64,000 bases of DNA from Marthasterias glacialis (taxonomy: Eukaryota; Echinodermata; Asteroidea; Forcipulatida; Asteriidae), in NCBI GenBank assembly GCA_911728455.2, contig OU452230.1, forward strand, positions 9,610,377-9,674,376, given 5' to 3'. The first letter of the stretch is position 1. The number at the start of each line of letters is the position of its first letter. Below are positions 35,635-45,800 of the stretch, piece by piece. The position numbers and the translations under genes are program-made. The notes below the pieces were generated by a model. It was not told the origin of the DNA. It did not search any database and saw nothing but the letters and a program-made list of their open reading frames with translations.

Positions 35635-36509
35635 AGCAAAGAAATGAACAGCAACTTTTAAAAGTACCTCACAGTCACATGTGTCCTGAAATTTTTTGTT
35701 AATAGCTAAGATAGATATATCTACCATGGGTATTAAATCAATAACTGTCAAATATGTGTACTTTGGCTTAGCCCTAATGGTGACTCGACACCCAAACTCT
35801 GATTGTGGTGGTATGCCTGACCTTGTGTAGAGCATAGTCAGCTTACTAGAGCTGTCCTCAGTCCAACAGTTAACAAAACACGCAGTTGGATTTTGAAGGG
35901 TTTGGGGTTCAAAGTTGATGCATGGAATAACAAACCATTTATTTTGACATAATTCTAAGTTTGAAAGTCCTATCATGACTAGAAAAAAAAGGGAAAAATA
36001 TTTACATTTTTGCCTTGTGAAGCTGATCAATCAAGTGCACTTTTGGGCTTGACTCCTGTCTTGGACAGTCATAATGTCTACATTCTACCATGCAACTTAA
36101 TGTTTAGTGATTTGGCCAGTAACTTTATAATTACATAAATGAATGGATCAAAATGCTACAGATTCTCGAGAGGACGAGAACAAAATAAAAAGAAATCCAG
36201 AACTCCTGTACAGTTCTGTCAAATTTCTACGTTAAAATCTCATTACAAATGATGTTTAAACACAGGCCTGTGATTTGCCAGGATTTTGCATTGAGCACAC
36301 CTGTGCCTTCTTGAAAGAGGCGTAACTGCACAGAAACTCTGCCTTTGTTTCGATCAAACCTTGATTTATATTTGATATGATGTACCAGTATAGAGTCTTT
36401 TAAAGAACATACTGTAAATTCACGGAACGTCATCTCCAGACGAGAGATTTTATGCAACTATCAGGAATTTCATACAATCTCAAAGGCTTCTTTAACAAAG
36501 TAATAATAT

Positions 36510-36678
36510 TAATAACTAGTTCTTGTAATATATAGCACATTTCACACACAAAAAAACATCTCAATGAAGTCAAGCATCTTGCTCAAGGACATGACCGGAA
36601 CTCGAACCCACGACCCGATGACTTGATCACCAGAACTTGAGTCCGGTGCACTAGACCGCTCGGCCATGACACATTACG
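36510..36678 (-). mobile_element. SINE, tRNA-Leu-like family, head end
   Basis: The minus strand reads GTCATGGCCGAGCGGTCTAG then ACTCAAGTTCTGG then a GTGGGTTCGAGTTCC B-box, then CCTTGAGCAAGATGC. This is close to tRNA-Leu(CAA) and is the best-preserved head in the window. The downstream body is shortened to an AATATATAGC-type tail. Confidence 0.8.
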
Positions 36679-36857
36679 AGAGATAGATGCAGCTGAATTT
36701 GCATTTTATATGTGGTTCACTGATCATTGAACAAGGAGAGGGGACACATTTGTGGATGAGGCCTAATAGATCCAACTTTTACACCACATACCTATTTAGG
36801 CCTCTTGACTAAGATAGATGTTAATATTTGCATCTGGGGAATGAAAATAAATTTCAA

Positions 36858-37300
36858 TTTGCCTTACACCGATGTGTGATAAGCACTGTATACTCCGTGC
36901 TTTCGAGTCCTGTAGAAAAAAAATCCACAGGCATTTGAATCCCACCCGAGTTGCCTGTGGAATTTTTTTTTTCCGCAGGACTCGAAAGCACTGAGTATAC
37001 AGTGCTTATCACACATCGGTTTAAGGCAAATTGAAATTTATATTCATTCCCCCGATTTAAATATTAACATCTGTCTAATTGTTTGTGGTACCTGCCGCTA
37101 ATAACACTGGAAATCGAACTGGCCCCTCGTCACTGGGCGTGCTCGGTGGTCTAGTGGTTAAGACATCTGCTCTAGTCATGCGGGAGTCGTGGGTTCGAAT
37201 CCCACCCGAGTTGCCTGTAGATTTTTTTTTTCCACAGGACTCTAAACCACTGAGTATACAGTGCTTATCACACATCGGTGTAAGGCAAATTGAAATGAAT
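36858..37300. mobile_element. SINE foldback plus a further SINE copy
   Basis: Positions 36858-37035 form a nearly perfect palindrome built from two 3' bodies facing away from each other (GCACTGTATACTCCGTGC / GCACTGAGTATACAGTGC), with only B-box remnants at the centre. A separate plus-strand copy follows at about 37085-37300 with GGTGGTCTAGTGGTTAAGAC and GTGGGTTCGAATCCCACC. Confidence 0.8.
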
Positions 37301-37863
37301 ACTCTTGACTTAGGCTGAGCAGTTTGTTATGGGTTATATTATATAAGGCTGCTGCATTCGCGACACCAAACACAGTTTGACACAAGAGGGCAGTATGCAT
37401 ATTAAGTGATCAAATCCCACACATAGATGATGTGCCACAACATCACAATTAATAGAGTTTTATTTTGAGGTGTTTTTTATAATTGGTTGGAAAAAAAGTA
37501 TTGCTGCTGAAATATTGAAGTTACAATAATGGGAAAACTTAATTTTAAAATGTTACGATAAAAACTACAATATGAATATATGTAATGAAATAAAAGGTTT
37601 ATATTCAGTACATGTACTTGTGTAATGTTTTTTTTTTTTGTACAGTTCTTTATGAAATGGGGTTGTCCTGTCGGAAAAACACTGGACTTTTTTAACTAGA
37701 GAACAAAATTGATTCCTGCATGACCGATATTAGGCTACAGGTCTGGAAAAGTCGGGGGGATGGCTGCCTTTGACCTTAGTCCTTGTTCCCCTTCAAAAAT
37801 TTTCAGATAAAATGAACAACTGAAATCCCTCTTGGAATATGAAAACAGCCTTCCCAGTTCAAA

Positions 37864-38102
37864 AGCTCTTTTCACATGATCAATTAAATTCCCAGGAAAT
37901 AAATCCCAGGAAGTTCCTGGGGAATTTTAACCCCACACCGCCACACCTTGTTCATTATACAATCTAGGCAATATTAAGGGACATATAAACACTTGGTTAG
38001 TTCCCAGGAAAAGGTTATTTTCAACAACAAGTTTGCCAGGGTGAAAGGGTCAACCAAATTGTCCCCTGGATTTTCCTGGGAACGTGTCAAATGTGAAAGG
38101 GC
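37864..38102. mobile_element. MITE, CTTTTCACAT...ATGTGAAAG family
   Basis: AGCTCTTTTCACATGATCAA at the left and CAAATGTGAAAGGGCT at the right are inverted, and both arms include TTCCCAGGAA-type words. Length about 239 bp. No target duplication resolved. Confidence 0.6.
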
Positions 38103-39006
38103 TGACATTTGGTACAATATTGGATCATTATGGGATTAATTGCTCATTTATAAAACTAGTAGGTTTGATGGCCTTGGCTTTGATCCAAACCGGACAAACA
38201 TAAAAACAGGTCCATTTATAGAAAAAAGGGGGTGTATGGAATAGTGGGAAGAAATTCAGAAATATGTGGGAAAATGATAGCCAATCAAACTGAATACATT
38301 ACAGACAAAGGGATTGTTGATGACCAATCAAACTACAGCAGTATTGACAAAGGGATTCGGGGGGGGGGGGGGGGTAAAGCTTGGGAATGGAATGGTTAAA
38401 GGGAATTTTTATATATAATTTAATTTATTCCATGGTAATTTTGTTTTGTTTTTGCCTGAAATTTTTCACTGCAAGAAGTTTGTAAATATTTATAAAATCT
38501 TAATTCTTTCCTCCATGCTTGAATCATGAGTAAACTTTGAGGTAAAAAACAATAGAACAACAATGGGTCCGATGTATCACCCGCAAAGATAATACAAGTC
38601 AAAAGATTACTTAACAACTATTTATTCAGGAAGACAGCGAGTTTCAAAGGGTATAAACTAATGTAAACATAAACTGCTAATCTTATAAAAGTCATAGTAT
38701 TTATATTACTACTTGCATAATATAATGCAGCATACCCAGATCGCCACACATTGAGACCCACTCGCACACGTACTTACTAGAATGAGTACGATACAGCCTT
38801 GAGCAACGTTCACACATCACGGTCAGTGCAGTGTGAACACAGCTGTGGCCTCTAGCTCTATGGTTGGATTCATACTGACACTCTATAGTCAGTACACTCT
38901 ATAATCTTTGATACTGACTCGATTATAGTGTACATGTACCGTACACGTAGATTGAACACAAGCAGTAGCTGTAATCTTTTGTAAGGAGCTCTACACAGGC
39001 AGACCA

Positions 39007-39365
39007 GATTGGAGGACAAGTGGGTAATTAAATGTATCTGTGTAGGTTTTCTGTGATCTAGTGTTGCATAACATAGACATGCTTATACTTATAGTATTAG
39101 TAGTACTACTACTACTAACGTCTTCATAGGGGCTGGGGTGGGGTGGTGTGGTGGTTAAGGTGGGGTGGTGTGGTTGGGGGCAAGTGGGTAATTAAATTTA
39201 TCTGTGTAGGTTTTCCTCCATCCACTTGTATTGTATTGTAGTTCGTTGTGTCTGTGATTAGTAATATGTAGCTTTTGGGGCAAGTGGGTAATTAAATTTA
39301 TGTGTGTAGGTTTTCCTCCATCCAAAAGTTGTAGTACGTTCTGTGATTAGTAATAATGTAGCTAT
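39007..39365. repeat. Three direct repeats upstream of ALDH gene 2
   Basis: CAAGTGGGTAATTAAAT followed by TGTGTAGGTTTTC starts near 39018, 39180 and 39281. The last two copies extend for about 100 bp (TCCTCCATCC.. to ..GATTAGTAAT). They lie 0.4-0.8 kb upstream of the ALDH gene 2 start. Confidence 0.85.
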
Positions 39366-39419
39366 TAATATACCTAGCCGAGACGATAGCAGAACGAACC
39401 TCATAGTTCTACTTCTAGG

Positions 39420-39680
39420 AGTACCCTATAGGGGCCTACTACGTTTTCGTTGGGGTGGGGGGGGGGGGGGGAGTTGGAGTGGGGAACAGGTTTAATGAAT
39501 CATTCATTGTGCATTTTTTTTAATCCATATGGTGGGGGGGGGGGCAAGGGGGAAGTGCTAGGGTGGGGTGGGGGGAAGAAGTTGGGATGTTGGGTGGGGG
39601 CTGATGTATCAAATATTCATTTGTGCATGTTTTTCCCCACCTTATTTTGAGGGGCAAGGCTGGGGGGGGGGGTAGAGAAG
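39420..39680 (+). repeat. G-rich low-complexity tract upstream of ALDH gene 2
   Basis: Many runs of 5-15 G on the plus strand, including GGGGTGGGGGGG and GGGTGGGGTGGGG types, end about 50 bp before the TATA box. G-quadruplex formation is plausible. The repeated TCATTCATTGTGCAT / TATTCATTTGTGCAT words show an internal duplication. Confidence 0.8.
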
Positions 39681-39726
39681 GGGTGGCAAGATGGCGTCAT
39701 GAATTCACAAAGTTTGTGCGTCCTTT

Positions 39727-39734
39727 TATATAAA
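39727..39734 (+). promoter_or_regulatory. TATA box of ALDH gene 2
   Basis: TATATAAA lies 72 nt upstream of the ATG, implying a start site near 39760 and a leader of about 46 nt. A GATTTGCAG at 39753-39761 could instead be a splice acceptor for an upstream non-coding exon. Confidence 0.5.
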
Positions 39735-39805
39735 GAGCTTACTGTGTATTGATTTGCAGACAATAGACCAGTGAGAACCAGCAACACAGTCATTAGCTCG
39801 CTAAC

Positions 39806-42800
39806 ATGGCCATTCCAGAAATTAAGTTCTCGCAGGTAAGCTTTCTTCCACGATTCAGTTGTTTAAGGCAGTATCCAAACTGATGGCTTTGGCAGTGGCT
39901 GCTGCAGCCAGAGTATGAGTTGCAGATCCATTTGTCTTTTGTGTGGGATGGGGCATGTGTCGTACTTAGCTCTATGGTCATACTCGTACTATGTAGGTTG
40001 GGCTTGGCTTAAAGCCCCAGCTCAACATTGGTAAGAAGACAAACATAAATGTTCCAGATTTACATATACCTTACATGGTATAAAGATGATAATGGTGGAA
40101 AACTTTCCTTGAAATATTTCTGCCTGGAGTGTTATTGTTTTTAAATAATGCATGAAATAAGATCCAAAAATAGTTTTCGTCTCAGTCATTGTCAGTGAGA
40201 CGAACACTCTGCCTATAGGAATGCGGCGTACAAAAATGCTGAGTGCATTTTTACCGTTTTCTCACAAAATGAAACAACGAAATGAGCTGACATTTTCACA
40301 GGTTGGTTTTATAACAAATATCTTGACAATTATGTCCTTGAGCAAGACACTTAAACCATAAGTTGGTTCTCTTAATGAACCCAGGTGTATTTATGGGAAC
40401 CTTTGAGGGCAGGGATGGGATTATGTTGGATTAGACACGTAGCGCTAATATAATCAGCTTTAAGTTGCTGCTCCCCAGGGAGTTAACAAAGCTAGAGGAA
40501 TGTCTGATAAACATAAGTCAGACGCTGTAAGGGCCTTGATCTATTACTAGGATGGGATATATGCTAATGTAAGAACCAAGTAGTATTATTATTACTATTA
40601 CTATAAAGCACTAGGCCTATGCTGCAAAATTGTCAACTCTAAATTATTCTATTGCACTACACATGGGAAAAAAACCTTTTCTCTAAACAAAAGGACGTAG
40701 TCTCTGATTATTTCTGAGTTGTCCAAACATCCCCCACCCCAGCAAGCAGAAAATGAGGAATCTGTCCATCACTGTCCATGACGACATTGCCAGTTTGATT
40801 TGAATGGTACAATTGACTTGTGAACGCTCATTTTTGAATCGGGGTGAGCACTTTTGTCTATTTTAAGTGTTGAATCCATTTTGCTGCATTTTAATTCATG
40901 ATGCTACATGATGCTTTGTTCTTCTTTTTTTGATGCAGTTGTTTATCAACAATGAGTTTGTGAACTCGGTGAGTGGAAAGACATTCCCCACCATCAACCC
41001 AACAACGGGAGAGAAAATCTGCGACATCCAAGAAGGGGATAAGGCAAGGTTTTGAAAGTCTCTGGAAATGTTCTGCATCTGCAGCACCCCAACTTTTTTG
41101 ATAGGGTTGCTGGAATATAAAAGAAAACTCTACAGATTGATTTTAAAAATAACAAAACCAACAATGAAAATCATGTTGGCCAAAGTATTTTGAGGATCAT
41201 TGTAGATGAACTATTTTGTTGTGACCTTTCACTACAGGCAGATATTGATTTGGCGGTGAAAGCGGCAAAGGAAGCTTTCAAACGTGGGTCGCCATGGAGA
41301 ACTATGGATGCCTCAAAGAGAGCGGAGTATCTCTTGAAGTTGGCAGACTTACTACAGAGAGACAAAGAATATCTTGCAGTAAGTCTCCAAGATGGCATTC
41401 ACTTAACATTCGAACCTTGCCAAATTTCCAATCTTATATTTTTTTTTCTGTAACAACTGTATACTGTTGATTGTGTTTGAAGGTCTAAGTTCATGTATGC
41501 CAGTTGCTCAACAGGTCTGGAATTTCATGTTTGAGAGGGCAAGGCCATACTACTGTTGGAAAATCTTAAAATCTATGGGAAAACTTTAAAGGGGGCACCA
41601 AGTTCAAAACCAGGGCAAGTGAGGCCATGGCCTCTGTGGCCTTCATGTGATTCCAGGTCTGGCTCAAGTTAACAGTATTAGGCCCCTATATTCAGACACG
41701 CAACTTTGGTTTTGAAAAAAAGAGGGAAAATTGCCTAGCACGTGAAACGTCTGTACAGTGTTTTTCGATTTTCTAATAGCAATAAAAAAAAAAGAAAATG
41801 GACGAAATCAGCTGATCAGTTGCCTGCCCGTATCTTCAATGTCGCTTTTTACTTGCTCGAGTTAATTTAGGTACCAATGACATTGTCAAATTCTTGCAGT
41901 TTTCTACCTGAACACTGGTCCTCTGGCCAAAGTAGTTATCAACATTCTAGAAAACTAATACTGATTATAAAATGACAGTGAGAGTGCTCTAGTTTCCCAC
42001 TGACCAGCTCCTAGGGCCAGTCCTTCTACATTTGACTTTTGCCTTCGTAAATTTTGACCAGCCTGTATAATTTTATAACAATGTTTTTCATAAGGTTCTA
42101 AACCCCACCCCCCTTCACAATTTTCCAGTTCCCCCCCTCTTGAAAAACATTCAGGTTTATGTACTTCATTAAAAGACATTACCTTTGGGGCCCCCAACTG
42201 AACAGCAATTACCCCCCCCCCTCCCACCTGTGGCCCCCTAACCCCCTAGTGAAAAAATCCTGGCTACGCCGCTGGTTCTATGAGAATACATGTAGTATCA
42301 GTAACCAAAAGAGTTACATTTTTGAAATAACACTTATTGACTCAAACATTCCACGGATTTCAAAAATTTTCTTGTAGTCGTTGGAGACTGTGGACAATGG
42401 TATGATCATTTCGATCAGCAGGGGTAGCGTGAATCGTGCTGTTGGGATGCTTCGCTACTATGCTGGATGGGCAGACAAGATACATGGAAAAACCATTCCC
42501 GTTGGTAAGTAATAAGGCTCATTGTAGAGCAGTGTGTCTAACTGAGCAGCTGGGCTGTGGCTTGATCGTACCAGTAGCGTGTCGTGGCCGAGCGGTTTAG
42601 TGCATCGGACTCAAGTTCTGATGGCTAAATCATCAGGATGTGAGCTCGAATCCCGGTCATGACACTTGTGTCCTTGAGCAAGACACTTAACTATAATTGC
42701 TTTAAATAGGAGAAGAGGCAGTTATGTTCGTCTCAAAACGGATTAATTTACCCCTCCCTGTTCTTAGCTGTGCTGTGAAGAGACTTGCATTTACATCTCT

Positions 42801-45800
42801 CCATGTCTTGTTTCTGCACATCGGGGCAGGTTTCTATCCCTTCAAAAAGTAGCCCATAGCTCAAGTGGCCTTTGGGCCTTGTAATTGGCGAATTGCATAA
42901 AAAAAAAATAAAAAAAATTGAAAAAATACCCTTAGCAACAGCCGCAGCCGCCAATACGGACACTGCCCAATGGGAGACTTTGGAACGCTAGGTGGCAGCA
43001 GACTTACCGGGTAAATTTCCATTGTGTGCGTAGATCTGAGCACGCGTACATATCCGAGATTCACCGTGTAAGTCTGCTGATGGATGCAATAACTGCATTG
43101 GGGATTTAAAGAATTTGACTTTGGTTTTACCCTTGTGTACCCTTACACTGATGTGTGATAAGCGTAGGTTATATTTGACGCTTTCCAAGTCCTGCAGAGA
43201 ATTTTCCTTTTTGAATATGTGTCCATGTATTTTTTAACACGTTGACCTGATGAAACTGAGGACTTTAACAAAAGGGATCCAGGTGTTTTGACAGAGGGAG
43301 GGCGTCCTCGCTACGCTTTCGTGTACAAAAGCAATGTGGAGGTCGCTTAATAAAACGTCCAAACGGTAGAGACAGAGAAAACCTCGATTTACTGGGTCAA
43401 CAATCGTGTGTGTGTTTTTAAGTACTTTTTATTTAAACAAAATTATTTCTTTAGATGGTAAACTCTTCTGCTACACACGCTACGAACCAAAGGGTGTGGT
43501 CGGTGCCATCACGCCCTGGAATTTTCCTATAGCGGTTACGATGCGCAAGGTGGCAACAGCCCTCGCCTGTGGTAACACCATAGTGGTCAAGCCTGCCGAG
43601 CAGACACCACTGACTGCTTTGTACATTGCTTCTCTGGTCAAGGAGGTATGTATTTTTAACCAGTTGCTGCCAGGATTTTTATTTTTTTTTGTCCCGTCCC
43701 CCGGCAGGATTCTTTTGGCGGAATCGCCAGAATCTTTTGTCTTTGAGGGTACCGCTGGCACAAAGAAACCCTGACTTGGCAATGCCTAGAGAACAAAGAT
43801 TTTCTTTACTGGATCGTCCGTTTTGTTTCTTGACTGAGAAAATGTCAAATTCACGCAGTGTGAATTGCAAAACATTCAGGATCCACCCATGAAGGCTATG
43901 TAGAACCCAGCATGCTAATGCACAGTGCAACAGAGTATGAGATTTTAGATGATTGCTATCTGCAACAAACTAAAATGAATAGAGCTTACTATACCATTTG
44001 TTGCATAGGATTAGGGCAAGACTGCAAAAGGGTCCTAACAATGTGATATGGTCAAAGGTATTTTAGATTAATAAGGTTTAACGTTTGTTTACTTGATCTA
44101 ATCAGCCATTCTTATCTCTATGTTAGTCTTTTATTGTCAACAACACTCATAATGATTGATATCAATCAGAAAAAAATGATTGTCAAGTCATGGTTCTTGA
44201 AATACGTATTGCTAATTTATGTTTGCCATTGCCGTTGTGTTGTATCAAGCTCATATTTTGACCAGGCCCTGGGGTGGATTTCACAAAGCGCTAGGACTAG
44301 TCTTATCTCGAGCTAGGATGAGTAACTAGTCCTAACTTGTTTGACTTAACATAAGTTAAGACTAGTTTTGTGAAATCCACCCCTGGTCATATAATTTAAT
44401 TGTCGAGTATTCTGCGCAAAAACCCTAACAAACAAACAAAGTAATATAAGTTGAGTATTTTGTTCAATGAACCTTTCACAGGTTGTTTATGTGTGTTTCA
44501 TGAAAACTGGATGAAGGAAAATATATACATATATATTCCAAAATTATATTCAGGTTGGCTCAGTGGTTTCTAATCTTCCCTGCCTTTTACCTCTATGGAC
44601 CCCGGTTCAAATGCCAGACTGGAGCCTTGTGTGTGGATTGGGTTTTCAGTCTCTATCTGATTGCGTGGGTTTTACCCCTGTTTGGGGTTCTTCCCTCCCT
44701 TATGTAAAACTGATATTTCTTCATCGTCTTCTCCGCACAGTTATCTTCAGGCCTATAGGAACACAGAGCTAGTCATTACCAGGGCCTACTTTCATAGACC
44801 TACTTAAGCACAAAAAATAGCTAAGCACAACAAAATTATGCTTGCCAGAATTAGGCTACCAGCCAAGACACAATAACGTGCAAAGCTCTTAACGCAACAA
44901 CACAGCTGCGGGCGTTTAAACTGGCATTTGAGTTTTTTGTGTGTGGAGGCTGTGGTCATGTCAAGGGAGGCCCATGTTTCAGGGAGGCCCTATGAAAATG
45001 CACTGCAAACAATAAATGGATTAACTCTTTACTGGCATATCAGCTTAGACATTTGTAAATAGAGGGATTAAACTGCACGATCATGAGGCCTTTCATGGGA
45101 TGCCCTTTGTTTGACAAGACAGTTTGTTTCACCAGACAGGGGTCAGTGATCAGCTGTTACATAATGGCTTTCCAATGGTCTGATTGTACTTCAGAAACAC
45201 CACCATAAGGAAAATACGAGCCATTAGAATTTGTAAATATCAATGAGAAAACGTCTTTATATGGGTGTCCAAACCGAGTTTCATTGGTGAACCAAATTAT
45301 TAATGGCTCAAAAAAATAGTCGCTTTTGACTGAAAATAATCCTGCACGTATGAACGGCAATAGGATTTTTAATCCCAAAGGGAACTGGTTAAGCAGCTTT
45401 ATGAATTTCGACCCAGAAAGTTATAAAAATAATAATAATAGAAGTAATGTTAACAGTATACCATCCCTTTCATTGTTATTTTAGGCAGGTTTCCCAGCTG
45501 GTGTTTTCAATGTTGTTCCTGGGTATGGACCTACAGCTGGAGCTTCCCTCTCAGAGCACATGAATGTTGATATGATAACATTCACTGGCTCTGTACAGGT
45601 AAGCCTGCTATAAAATATTAATACAATACAATACAAAAGGCATTTATATACCACTACTTCATCAAGATCACAGCGGTTTGATGATACTCATTAAAACAAG
45701 AGAAAAAAATGAAAACAAAAAAGCAAGGGAACAGGGGGGGGGGTCATTGTGTGAAAAGATACAAATTCAGTCCTTTTTTGAATATCAGAAGTGATGTTGC

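Larger units (their letters stand above)
35635..39726. other. 3' UTR of ALDH gene 1 and intergenic DNA
   Basis: The 3' UTR probably ends after ATTAAA at about 35731 or AATAAA at 36184-36189. The rest holds SINEs (36510-36678, 36858-37300), a MITE (37864-38102), a run of about 16 G (38358-38374) and the repeat- and G-rich stretch before ALDH gene 2. No other gene was recognised. A 168-codon open frame on the minus strand (35524-36030) overlaps the last exon antisense and is judged accidental. Confidence 0.5.

Noticed and set aside
35524-36030. 168-codon minus-strand open frame, longest in the window
   Set aside because: It runs antisense over the last exon and 3' UTR of ALDH gene 1, has no recognisable domain or splice context, and its composition is low in structure.
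41171-41398. Minus-strand frames opposite ALDH exons
   Set aside because: They are antisense shadows of the coding exons; similar ones occur opposite exons 2 and 5 of both genes.
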